NCBI GenBank assembly: GCA_946886645.1
Contig: CAMPIY010000039.1
Coordinates: forward strand, 1 to 10,975
Direction of reading: 5' to 3'
From: an uncultured Sphingomonas sp.
Lineage (GTDB): Bacteria; Pseudomonadota; Alphaproteobacteria; Sphingomonadales; Sphingomonadaceae
Length of the DNA: 10,975 nt
The notes beneath the pieces were generated by a model that was not told where the DNA came from, searched no databases, and worked only from the letters and a program-made list of their open reading frames with translations. The first letter of the stretch is position 1. Every line of letters begins with the position of its first letter. Shown piece after piece: positions 1 to 6,168 of this stretch. The translations under genes and the position numbers were made by a program.

Positions 1-2
1 CT

Positions 3-95
3 AGTCTGAAAGGGGGCCAGCCGCCACTCGACCCCAAGAGCGACGAGCCGGCTTCCCGGACTCGCGTCGCATCGGATGACAAATCGGAAGGTTAG
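3..95 (+). CDS. C-terminal end of a gene entering from the left (partial)
   Basis: The only plus-strand frame open from the window edge reads 30 codons and stops at TAG 93-95. The tail is hydrophilic and rich in Pro, Asp, Ser and Arg and ends in SDDKSEG. About two thirds of its codons end in G or C, which suits coding sequence but is weak support. No domain can be recognised in so short a piece, so the product is unknown. The reading frame could be chance; extending the sequence leftwards would settle it. Confidence 0.35.
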   Translation, partial: SLKGGQPPLDPKSDEPASRTRVASDDKSEG

Positions 96-114
96 CCGCT
101 GATTCCCGCCAAAA

Positions 115-128
115 TTGACGTCGGTCAA
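115..128. promoter_or_regulatory. FixK/FNR-like palindromic box A
   Basis: The sequence is TTGACGTCGGTCAA, with perfect TTGAC/GTCAA half-sites around four bases. It is one of eight related sites in the window. It lies about 110 bp upstream of the start of the 119-aa hypothetical protein at 237, the nearest downstream gene. A possible -10 element, TATGCG at 163-168, lies downstream but is about 11 bp further away than expected for a site centred at -41.5. The site is seen directly; its role as an operator is inferred from the repetition. Confidence 0.6.
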
Positions 129-236
129 GGACCGTTTGGCGTCACGGGATGACTTGGCTCCTTATGCGGTGGCACACGGCCAACAACCATAAACGACGCT
201 CCTTGCGACGGAAGCCCGTAGGAGTTCGAGGCCGGA

Positions 237-596
237 ATGGCCGTTGAGATCAACCGGCGAGGCTTCGAGCATGCGCAACAGCTGATCAGCGACGGCAGGG
301 CAGTTGCGGACGAGCGCGACGACTGGAGCGAGCACCAGCCCTCGGCAGAAGACGAGAACAGGTTCATCGAGCGTCATGGGATGGCCGAATACGGCAAATG
401 GCACCTTGGCATCGACGACGAGAAATCCGCCCGGACAAAGGCGCACTACAAATTCCCCTATGGTGATTTCAGCAGGGTGCATCGCTGCGCCCTGCTCGCA
501 GCAGAAAGCAGGGCGGGCCAGTACAAGTATCGTGATATCGAGCTCGCCGCCGCCCATCTCCACGGCGCGATTGACGCGCTGACTCGCGCAGGTTGA
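237..596 (+). CDS. conserved hypothetical protein, 119 aa
   Basis: This is a small soluble protein with no signal peptide or membrane segment. It starts MAVEINRRGFEHA, has a central acidic/aromatic stretch (EYGKWHLGIDD, about residues 58-68) and a distinctive C-terminal block (YKFPYGDFSRVHRCALLAAE, about residues 73-92) followed by an alanine-rich helix. From memory, this block recurs in short uncharacterised proteins of many proteobacteria, so the gene is probably real and of conserved length. The function is unknown. GGAG at 221-224 lies 12 bases before the ATG, a rather long spacing. The gene stands alone between a partial gene on the left and a decayed gene on the right. The palindromic box at 115 suggests it belongs to the same regulon as the stress genes further right. 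No frameshift or unusual feature is seen. Confidence 0.8.
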   Translation: MAVEINRRGFEHAQQLISDGRAVADERDDWSEHQPSAEDENRFIERHGMAEYGKWHLGIDDEKSARTKAHYKFPYGDFSRVHRCALLAAESRAGQYKYRDIELAAAHLHGAIDALTRAG

Positions 597-627
597 CAAA
601 GGGCGCGCCACGACTGCTTTCGCGGTT

Positions 628-905
628 GTGATCAATGTTACCGTGCCCCTTCTGTTCTGGGCGAGAACGGCAGCCGGCACTTCATAAGCGTGCCCCAGGC
701 GTTTTTGCGGCGAGATCCGTGCCCACGCGATGTCGCCCTCCACGGCTTCGCCTCGGATTGGCGTCGAAAATCCGCGACGTAACGCGCTGCACTTCGGTGT
801 TCCCTGTGAAGAGCGAGGCTACATCTTTCCGGTCAAGCAGACGTGCGGCGCAAGACCGAGATCGCTTCGGAAGACGCGGTGACGGTGACGCTCGAGCTGC
901 TCTGA
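628..905 (+). pseudogene. frameshifted remnant of a DUF1905-type protein
   Basis: Successive pieces in different plus-strand frames reproduce the order of a DUF1905 domain (about 95 aa, function unknown). Bases 628-660 read VINVTVPLLFW. From 663 the frame reads ENGSRHFISVPQ. From 712 it reads EIRAHAM. From 743 to 817 it reads through SKIRDVTRCTSVFPVKSE. From 817 it reads GYIFPVKQ. From 843 it reads VRRKTEIASEDAVTVTLELL and stops at TGA 903-905. The total span, about 92 codons, matches the family length. The pieces fit what is remembered of the family: tPLw.W near the start, hFitlP, tSlFP, GYilPVK, then VRrk and a final TVTLEL strand. About five one- or two-base indels are needed, so this is an old pseudogene rather than one sequencing error. 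No intact frame covers it. The assignment rests on remembered family motifs and was not searched. Confidence 0.65.
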
Positions 906-909
906 GCGA

Positions 910-1155
910 TTAGGGCGTCTTGTCCCCTGGGTGCCTGCTCAGGCTCCGCTCGCCGTGCTCGATCTTGTCGCCCTTGTTGATGCCTTCGTGCGTCTCCGGG
1001 TCGCGAACTCGCTCGAGCTCGACCTGTGTGGCGATATCGGCTTGGTCCCCGCCGGCCGTGCCCTAGAAGCGGGGCGCTGGTTCCTCTCCTATGCTGCTTT
1101 CGATCAGTTCGTGATCGTCGTGCTCCCGCGCGATCTCGGCGCGGCGGCTTTCCAT
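910..1155 (-). pseudogene. small hydrophilic protein gene broken by an in-frame amber codon
   Basis: From ATG 1155 the minus strand reads 30 codons (MESRRAEIAREHDDHELIES... ending EEPAPRF), then TAG at 1065-1063. The same frame then continues for 50 more codons (GTAGGDQADIATQVELERVR... ending SLSRHPGDKTP) to TAA at 912-910. The second part has no ATG start but keeps a coding-like, charged composition. The join (EPAP-R-F-stop-GTAGG) would be restored by a one-base change of TAG to TCG. The product would be an 80-residue acidic/basic soluble protein resembling small hydrophilic sphingomonad hypotheticals; the function is unknown. GGAGGA lies about 11 bases upstream. The start lies 24 bases after the lipoprotein stop, so the two may have formed an operon. 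Its stop is 4 bases from the end of the convergent DUF1905 remnant, which suggests a decaying stretch. A genuine 30-aa peptide is an alternative. Confidence 0.55.
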
Positions 1156-1178
1156 GACCGACTCATTCCTCCAAGCAA

Positions 1179-1679
1179 CTATTGCGGCGGGAACTGCGCG
1201 CTGATCACCGTCCCGTTCGGCAGCTGACATTGGCCAGCGCCGCCCCCGGCCATTCCGGAGGACGGGCTCGCAAGCGTGAACTGGCAGCGCATATAGCCGC
1301 CCGCTCCCTGAAGGTTGGCGAGCACCTGGCCGGTGTAGTGGGTTATTACTGCTTGCGTTGGGCCCCAATAATCCCAGCCGCGCCAGCGCCACCGTCCTGC
1401 CCAACCCACCCATAGCGGGGCCGTCTCTTCGACGGTGGTTTCCCGGGTTATCTGAAAGAACGGCCCTTGGTAGGATGTGCCATCGCTGAGCATCGCGATC
1501 ATCGTCCCGCGAGATGGCGTTTCCGCTTTCCAGGTAAACGTAGCAGTCACGTTGCCGGTCACCGCTTGACCGGTCCCAACGCCGCTTGTCGTGCATCCCT
1601 GCAAAGCGACCAAGCCGCCGCTTACCATGCCCGCCAGAATCCAAGCGTACCCACCCCCGCGCACCATCGAAACTTTCAT
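1179..1679 (-). CDS. putative outer-membrane or periplasmic lipoprotein, 166 aa
   Basis: The N-terminus is a lipoprotein signal: a short charged start, a hydrophobic stretch (about residues 11-27) and the lipobox LQGC with Cys29 as the likely lipidation site. Thr30-Thr31 follows, which does not look like an inner-membrane retention signal. The mature part (about 137 aa) is rich in Gly, Trp and Thr, with a tryptophan-dense stretch around residues 90-106. Its C-terminal block is MRCQFTL...GMAGGGAGQCQLPNGTVI. Two cysteines, Cys132 and Cys151, could form a disulphide. This C-terminal pattern recurs, from memory, in uncharacterised bacterial lipoproteins; no function is known. The start is supported by AAGGAA about 8 bases before ATG 1679. 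Box B and the divergent hemerythrin lie upstream, but box B is about 200 bp away and probably serves the hemerythrin. Confidence 0.85.
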   Translation of the reverse strand: MKVSMVRGGGYAWILAGMVSGGLVALQGCTTSGVGTGQAVTGNVTATFTWKAETPSRGTMIAMLSDGTSYQGPFFQITRETTVEETAPLWVGWAGRWRWRGWDYWGPTQAVITHYTGQVLANLQGAGGYMRCQFTLASPSSGMAGGGAGQCQLPNGTVISAQFPPQ

Positions 1680-1767
1680 TATCAGTTTCCTTCATTGCGG
1701 CTGTGGAACATGCTTTCGCGTTCCTTTGCCCTCGTGCATCGCACCTGCATGAAATAAATTGACCATC

Positions 1768-1859
1768 GGCAGGAATGTTACGAGCAGTGCCTTCTACTCG
1801 AGACACCCGGTCATCCGCGCTCGCAATCGCAATGTCTGCTTTCGACCCCCATTCCTGCC
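1768..1859. repeat. 10-bp perfect inverted repeat in the lipoprotein-hemerythrin gap
   Basis: GGCAGGAATG (1768-1777) is repeated as its exact reverse complement CATTCCTGCC (1850-1859), with 72 bases between the arms. The arms lie in the divergent intergenic region (1680-1974, about 295 bases), which otherwise holds only box B and its possible -10. The arms could be two binding sites for a dimeric regulator, or chance. No gene was seen in this gap on either strand. Confidence 0.3.
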
Positions 1860-1877
1860 ATTAGCGGTTGGCCGGCA

Positions 1878-1891
1878 TTGACGACTGTCAG
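1878..1891. promoter_or_regulatory. FixK/FNR-like palindromic box B with a matching -10
   Basis: The sequence is TTGACGACTGTCAG (centre 1884.5), 84 bp before the hemerythrin ATG at 1975. A TATGCG hexamer at 1915-1920 sits about 30 bp after the centre. This is the position expected for the -10 element if the box is centred near -41.5, as at class II CRP/FNR promoters. The predicted transcript would start near 1926-1927 and have a leader of about 48 bases. This is the best promoter arrangement among the eight boxes. The lipoprotein gene on the other side starts about 200 bp away. Confidence 0.65.
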
Positions 1892-1974
1892 CGCGACGCA
1901 AGGGCGATGCAGGCTATGCGTCCGACGCACTTGGGACGGCCATGACGGGCGAAGCGTGACGGGAAGGGCCAGAG

Positions 1975-2556
1975 ATGAGCAACTATGCAGAGCGCGGCAG
2001 AACACCGCCGCACGCCATCATGCGCGATGATCCGCCACCGATCGTGCTAATCAAGGAAGAGCATCAGAGATTTCGAGAGCTTTTCGACCGCGCCGAATCT
2101 GCCGAAGGAGACGCCTTGATCGGGATATCCGGAGAGATTGGTGCCCGGCTCCTCATTCATATGGAGATCGAGGAGGACATTCTCTATCCCGCGCTGAAGG
2201 AGGTCATCAACGTCGAGGAAGTAGACGAGGGAATCGTCGAGCATCAGGTGGCGCGGAATCTCATCCTCGACATCACGCGCATGACCGGCCGCGAGGAGAT
2301 GTTCAAATCAAAGGTTCACGTGCTGGGCGAAGAGACGATGCATCACATCGACGAGGAGGATTCCAAGCTTTTCGAGGACGCCAAGGAGGCATGGAAGCAG
2401 GGCAGGATCGACCTCGTCGAGCTCGGCCAGCAACTGAGCGCTCGCTGCAAGGAACTCTACGATCGCCTCGATTCCATCGGGCGCGAAATGGATCAGCCCA
2501 AGGTCGAAATGCCCGTCGGCGATGATATCGAGGAATTGCCCGCGAGCGTTCCCTAG
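1975..2556 (+). CDS. hemerythrin HHE-domain protein (paralogue 1), 193 aa
   Basis: This is a cytoplasmic four-helix hemerythrin-like protein expected to bind a di-iron centre and so O2, NO or peroxide. Likely ligands are His30 (KEEH), His62 and Glu66 (HMEIEED), His90 (EHQ), and His124 with Glu128 (HIDEED). This spacing is typical of HHE-type domains, which fill roughly residues 20-135. A helical, acidic C-terminus (about residues 136-193) follows. The start at ATG 1975 is supported by GGAAGG at 1962-1967, 7 bases upstream. It aligns without gaps from the PPH motif (residues 11-13) to residue 129 with the second hemerythrin at 6169-6804, so the two are paralogues. Box B and a well-placed -10 lie upstream, suggesting control by a Crp/Fnr-type factor. 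The exact ligand set and physiological role (oxygen sensing, NO defence or iron/redox buffering) are not decided by the sequence. Confidence 0.92.
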   Translation: MSNYAERGRTPPHAIMRDDPPPIVLIKEEHQRFRELFDRAESAEGDALIGISGEIGARLLIHMEIEEDILYPALKEVINVEEVDEGIVEHQVARNLILDITRMTGREEMFKSKVHVLGEETMHHIDEEDSKLFEDAKEAWKQGRIDLVELGQQLSARCKELYDRLDSIGREMDQPKVEMPVGDDIEELPASVP

Positions 2557-2686
2557 GGAGCCACCGATTAGGGCCTGTTCTCACTTTTCGACGGCCGTCA
2601 CGCACTCGCTGTCGGTCAGGGGCGAGGAGGCGAGCGATGCTCGATGCAATGCAACCCGCCACAGATTCCTGTCGAGGACCGCAAAC

Positions 2687-2700
2687 ATGACGGTCGTCAA
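2687..2700. promoter_or_regulatory. FixK/FNR-like palindromic box C, no clear target gene
   Basis: The sequence is ATGACGGTCGTCAA; its reverse complement TTGACGACCGTCAT matches the window consensus. It lies in the 293-bp gap between the ends of the hemerythrin gene (2556) and the PQQ-type gene (2850), which converge here, so no recognised gene starts nearby. A TCTAGC at 2723-2728 is at the right distance for a plus-strand -10. No convincing open frame follows; the only one is about 25 codons, from ATG 2744. No terminator-like hairpin was recognised in the gap. The site may drive a small RNA, serve a lost gene or be inactive. Confidence 0.5.
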
Positions 2701-2849
2701 GGCCGAGGTCGCCTTACATCTCTCTAGCTGCGGTGCGCCAGAACATGTTGCGGCTGCGCCGCGCTGCTGATCAAGGCATGGCGGCCGGAGGGCTTGGACT
2801 AGGCTTTGGTTTCTGCCTTTAGCGCGGCGGTCCGGTCGATTTCAACGCC

Positions 2850-4619
2850 TCAGCGCAGGCCGAGGATTACCACTTTCGCACTCGTGATTTCAGTCGGCCA
2901 CAGGATTTCGGTGAGACCGGTAGCCGCCGCGACGCGCTCACCTTTTCCTGTATCATAAGTGATCACTCCACCACCGACAGCGCCGCCGATCTTCCTGCCC
3001 CAGAGCTTGCCGCCGCTGTTCGCGTCGAGTGCGTAGAAGTTGCCACCCATGTCGCCAAAGAAGACGACGCCTCCGGCTGTCGGCGTGACGCCGCTCTGGA
3101 TCGGGAAGTTGGTGTGGGCCCGCCAGCGCCATTTGCCGGTGTCGGCATCGACGGCATAGAGCCACCCGCCCCAGTGGAAGGTCGGGTCGGGCTTGCCCCA
3201 GGTCTCGTAGGGATTGATCGTGTCCTCCGCCGACCAGGCCTCGTAATCCTTGACGGAGAGGACCTTTCTCGCGCCCGCGACCTTGACCGTCGTGCACCAG
3301 TCGACCTGTCCGATCATCACGAGATTGTTCATCGGATCGTAGGCGGGGCCGTTCCATTCGGATCCGCCGGTCGTCCCCGGGCAGAAATGGACGGAGACTC
3401 CCGGCCGGAAAGGCACCCGCGGATTCTGGATGGTCGTGACGGGGAGCCGGTACAGGAGCTTCCTGGCGGCGAGGTCGATTCCGTAGAGATGGCCGTCCTT
3501 GGGCGCATCGACGAGCAGGTCGCGGCCGCCGGCGGTGTGGACCAGCACCGGCGCGCTCGACACGTCATAATCGTGCCAGTCGATGGGGACGAGCTTGAAG
3601 TCGCCGCGATAGCCCCCCGTCTTCGCGTCCAGGATGACGACTGATCCGGTCAGCAGGTTGGTGCCCTTGCGCAGCCCCTGCGCGAAGTCCGGCGCGGGGT
3701 TTCCGCCAGGGACATAGAGCAGCCCGGATTTCGTATCGAGCGTGTACGAGGTCCAGGTGCCGCCGCCGGTGATCGGCGCTCCATTCACGTTGTGCCATGT
3801 CGAGCCGTTGAGTGGGGACGACGCCTCCGGGCCATACTCCGGGTCACCGGGCTGCTTGGGGACCAGATAGAATTCCCAGTCGACTTTGCCGGTGACGGCG
3901 TCGAGGGCATACATGCGGCCGCGCACGTTCTTGAAGTCGCCGCCGGCGGTGCCGATGAAGACCATGCCGTTCCAGCCGATGGGCGCGGCGGGCGTGCTTT
4001 CGGCCTTCTTCGGGTCGGCGATCCTGGTCGCCCACAGCTTGCGGCCGGTCGCGAAATCATAGGCAATGACCCGGCCGTCCTGCGTGCCGCGGAAGACGCG
4101 GCCGTCCATCACCGCAACCCCGCGGCTGACGTCCTGCGGCGTGGAGGGGGCGTAATGTTCGCGGGCGTGCCAGATCGGACGACAATCGTTGGGGTCGATC
4201 GCGTAGGTATCGAACTCGGTGGAGAAGAGCAGGCGACCCCGGACTTCGACGAGCCCCGAGTTGAAGCCTGTGAACTTGCCGGTGTCGAAGGTGCACAGGA
4301 CCTTCAGCTGCGACGCGTTGGCCGGCGTGATCTGGGCGACCGGCGAGAAGCGCTCTGAGGTCAGCGTCTTGTTGTAGCTCGCCCAATCCTTCCCGGTGTC
4401 GTAGGCGGCGAGATTGAAGGCCGGCTTTCTGCCCGCCGCGGCGCCGGGAGCCATCTCGGTTTCGATCGTACCGGCCGGCGCATTGAGGTAGCGCGCCCAA
4501 TTAATGCCCATCGAGGCATAGCGGATGGCCAGATTCTTGTTGAGCAGGGCGAGGATCCCGGCGGCCGCGATCACGACCACGACGATCGCTCCGACAATGG
4601 CAAGACGCTTGTGCTTCAT
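2850..4619 (-). CDS. membrane-anchored PQQ-type beta-propeller (quinoprotein dehydrogenase-like), 589 aa
   Basis: Residues 7-27 form one hydrophobic segment after MKHKR, so the protein is probably anchored in the inner membrane with the propeller in the periplasm. The domain starts with the quinoprotein alcohol dehydrogenase signature (WASYNKTLTSERFSPVAQIT, residues 79-98). Tryptophan-docking repeats follow (YALDAVTGKVDWEF near 237; LYAVDADTGKWRWR near 487; FYALDANSGGKLW near 528). The block CPGTTGGSEWNGPAYDP lies at 413-429, and IDWHDYDVSSAPVLV at 346-360 matches the family W-D-Y-D strand. Family members oxidise alcohols or sugars with PQQ and pass electrons to a cytochrome or quinone. The adjacent-cysteine pair typical of the alcohol dehydrogenases is missing: PQ at 161-162 stands just before VSRGVAV where CC is expected. 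The usual GGK-W lysine is Ser420. Substrate, and even PQQ use, are therefore uncertain. GGAAG lies about 8 bases before ATG 4619. No heme-c motif is present, and no PQQ synthesis genes are in the window. Confidence 0.85.
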   Translation of the reverse strand: MKHKRLAIVGAIVVVVIAAAGILALLNKNLAIRYASMGINWARYLNAPAGTIETEMAPGAAAGRKPAFNLAAYDTGKDWASYNKTLTSERFSPVAQITPANASQLKVLCTFDTGKFTGFNSGLVEVRGRLLFSTEFDTYAIDPNDCRPIWHAREHYAPSTPQDVSRGVAVMDGRVFRGTQDGRVIAYDFATGRKLWATRIADPKKAESTPAAPIGWNGMVFIGTAGGDFKNVRGRMYALDAVTGKVDWEFYLVPKQPGDPEYGPEASSPLNGSTWHNVNGAPITGGGTWTSYTLDTKSGLLYVPGGNPAPDFAQGLRKGTNLLTGSVVILDAKTGGYRGDFKLVPIDWHDYDVSSAPVLVHTAGGRDLLVDAPKDGHLYGIDLAARKLLYRLPVTTIQNPRVPFRPGVSVHFCPGTTGGSEWNGPAYDPMNNLVMIGQVDWCTTVKVAGARKVLSVKDYEAWSAEDTINPYETWGKPDPTFHWGGWLYAVDADTGKWRWRAHTNFPIQSGVTPTAGGVVFFGDMGGNFYALDANSGGKLWGRKIGGAVGGGVITYDTGKGERVAAATGLTEILWPTEITSAKVVILGLR

Positions 4620-4692
4620 ACGCTAGTCTTCCGCGGCCGCGGAGCGCGACCATCGGGCACGAGCACGGCAGCCGCGTCGTGCGATCCCCCGC

Positions 4693-5295
4693 TCAACGCC
4701 GCTTTGCCTCGTCCTCGCCGCCGGGCTCATTCCGGGCAGGCTCCTCTACCGGCGCCGGCGGTCCGCTCCGCTTCTGCCGCCAGGCCTCGAAGTCGCGATC
4801 GAAGCGCGCCTGCCGGTCGCGGCAGTAATCGGCATATTCGCGGTCGAGCTCGGCCGTCTTGCGCCGGCGATAGTCGGCATAGCCGGTCCCGCCCTCTCCA
4901 GCGCCCCTCTGGGCCATCGCCCGCCTCAGCAGATAATATTCGCGCGCGGAGCTGTGCGGGCTGAACGCCGGCCTTTGCCCGCCGTCGAACGAGGAGACCG
5001 GGTCGACAGCATGACTGCCGACGGCGCCGACGTCGATGCGGTCGAAGCGAGGGCCGGCAAGGCTCGGATCCCACCCCGGGGCATCGGCCCGCGGTCCGCC
5101 GAACAAGCGGGGCGAAGGGTCCCCGGGGTCATAATAAGCGAATGGCGAATCCAGCGGCGCCCACGCGCGCTCGTGCCAGTCATCCTCGCGCCGTCCCAGG
5201 AGACGGTCGAGCTTCTCCTCGATCCGCCGGAGGATGGAGCCGCGATCCTCTTCCCTGCCTTCGTCCTGATCCACCGTGCGACTGTCGCTGTCCAT
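4693..5295 (-). CDS. charged hypothetical protein with terminal coiled-coil-like helices, 200 aa
   Basis: Soluble; no signal peptide or membrane segment. Residues about 15-35 (SILRRIEEKLDRLLGRRED) form a charged amphipathic helix. The middle is Pro/Gly-rich (YDPGDPSPRLFGGPR). The C-terminal third has the pattern GYADYRRRKTAELDREYADY and continues to FDRDFEAWRQKR, a long Arg/Asp/Tyr-rich helix. From memory, similar tails occur in uncharacterised sphingomonad proteins, some near BON-domain genes; no function is known. The start was placed at ATG 5295 (MDSDSRTVDQ) because GAAGGA lies 6-7 bases upstream; an in-frame extension to 5355 would run back into box D. The gene follows the Crp/Fnr gene after 63 bases and precedes the PQQ-type gene by 73 bases on the same strand, so the three may be co-transcribed. 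Confidence 0.75.
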   Translation of the reverse strand: MDSDSRTVDQDEGREEDRGSILRRIEEKLDRLLGRREDDWHERAWAPLDSPFAYYDPGDPSPRLFGGPRADAPGWDPSLAGPRFDRIDVGAVGSHAVDPVSSFDGGQRPAFSPHSSAREYYLLRRAMAQRGAGEGGTGYADYRRRKTAELDREYADYCRDRQARFDRDFEAWRQKRSGPPAPVEEPARNEPGGEDEAKRR

Positions 5296-5348
5296 GGCCC
5301 ATCCTTCACATCGAAGGCCTCGTCCACGACCTTTCGAACGGCCGCTCC

Positions 5349-5362
5349 ATGACAACGGTCAA
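5349..5362. promoter_or_regulatory. FixK/FNR-like palindromic box D over the Crp/Fnr stop codon
   Basis: The plus-strand sequence is ATGACAACGGTCAA; on the coding (minus) strand it reads TTGACCGTTGTCAT. The TGA of the Crp/Fnr gene (5361-5359) lies inside the box. The centre is about 60 bp before the start of the charged hypothetical gene at 5295. No good -10 is seen at the expected distance (5321-5326 reads GGACGA on the minus strand), so activation from here is unproven. Confidence 0.5.
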
Positions 5363-6147
5363 GAAATCACTGTTCCGGCCGGGTCCGAGGGCCAGGTGGA
5401 GCGGAGCTCGAGATAATGCGGATCGAACTCGGCCAGCGCCGCGAGCTCGCGCCCATTGTTCACCCGGAGGATTCCGCGAGTCACGTCGGCCAGGCCTCGT
5501 TCGCGCAGCACCCGGAACGTGCGGTTGACGTGGACGGGCGTCAGGCCGAGCGTTTCCCCGACCATCCGCTGCGAGAAAGGGAACGGGCAGCAGGCCGTGC
5601 CGTCCAAGCCGGGCGCTCCGGAGCGGATGACCACCTCGCACAGAAAATGCGCGAGCGAAGCAATCGCGGGCATGATGCTGTTCCGGGTCAGCCATGCGGA
5701 TTGGACTCCGGTCTGGAACAGCGTCTCGATCGTGAGCAGCCGAAGAATTCGGGGACTCCTGTCGAGCAGCTGGCGGATCTCGCCGCGGGGAATGAATCGC
5801 GCCTTGGTTCGCACGAGGGCCGCGATCTGTCCTTCGAGCGGCGTCCCGACCAATGCTTCCACGGTTGCCCAGTCGCCGGGAAAATAGAGCGCCACCACCT
5901 GCCGCCGACCGTCGCGCTTCTGGATGTAGCGAAACAGAAGGCCGCTGAGGACAAGCACGGCGAATTCCGGCTCCCTCCCCCGAAGCCGGACATGGGCGCC
6001 CTTGGGGATTTGCCTGCTCTCGCCCGTCAGGTCATGGAGGGCGCCGAGATCGGCCCGGCACAGGCCAAGGGGACTTGCGATTGGACCATGAGGCAGGCCT
6101 TGCAGCCTGGCTGCCGGCGCTTGTCGGTGGGCCGCCCGCGTATCCAC
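5359..6147 (-). CDS. Crp/Fnr-family transcriptional regulator (FixK-like)
   Basis: The protein has up to 262 aa. A cyclic-nucleotide-binding-type beta-roll lies at about residues 48-125, a dimerisation helix at about 130-172, and a winged helix-turn-helix at about 190-235 with the recognition segment VGETLGLTPVHVNRTFRVLR (196-215). In FNR numbering the E..SR recognition residues become V..NR, keeping the arginine that contacts the G of the TTGA half-site. It lacks the N-terminal cysteine cluster of FNR (only Cys30, Cys170, Cys186 and Cys187 are present) and shows no cAMP-binding RS motif, so it resembles FixK/DNR-like members of unknown signal. The start is GTG 6147, with GGAAGG only 3 bases upstream; no ATG is available in frame nearby, so the start is uncertain. 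It lies 21 bases after the second hemerythrin and is probably co-transcribed with it. It is the natural candidate to bind the eight palindromes of the window; this is inference. Confidence 0.88.
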   Translation of the reverse strand: MDTRAAHRQAPAARLQGLPHGPIASPLGLCRADLGALHDLTGESRQIPKGAHVRLRGREPEFAVLVLSGLLFRYIQKRDGRRQVVALYFPGDWATVEALVGTPLEGQIAALVRTKARFIPRGEIRQLLDRSPRILRLLTIETLFQTGVQSAWLTRNSIMPAIASLAHFLCEVVIRSGAPGLDGTACCPFPFSQRMVGETLGLTPVHVNRTFRVLRERGLADVTRGILRVNNGRELAALAEFDPHYLELRSTWPSDPAGTVIS

Positions 6148-6168
6148 GATCCTTCCGGGAGCCCAAGG

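Noticed and set aside
162..743. 193-codon minus-strand frame across the 119-aa gene and the DUF1905 remnant
   Set aside because: It overlaps both plus-strand assignments, and its residues show no family pattern or start signal.
1759..1772. TTGACCATCGGCAG as another palindromic box
   Set aside because: Only one half-site is good; the second (GGCAG) departs from GTCAA at two positions.
1063..1806. 247-codon open frame on the minus strand
   Set aside because: It is out of frame with the lipoprotein over most of its length, has an Arg/Gly-rich unstructured composition, and only its last 30 codons (from 1155) look real.
2570..2590. Possible insertion-sequence end (GGGCCTGTTCTCAC)
   Set aside because: No inverted partner, target duplication or transposase fragment was found nearby.
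2588..2601. TCGACGGCCGTCAC as another palindromic box
   Set aside because: It is palindromic in the middle, but both outer half-sites deviate from TTGAY/GTCAA; likely chance in GC-rich DNA.
2522..2770. 82-codon plus-strand frame overlapping the hemerythrin end
   Set aside because: It starts inside the hemerythrin gene, has no ribosome-binding site and an Arg/Ser/Cys-rich composition; treated as intergenic.
3114..4358. Long plus-strand frames (3114-3644, 3792-4358) opposite the PQQ-type gene
   Set aside because: Typical antisense shadows in GC-rich coding DNA; the minus strand has clear beta-propeller motifs throughout.
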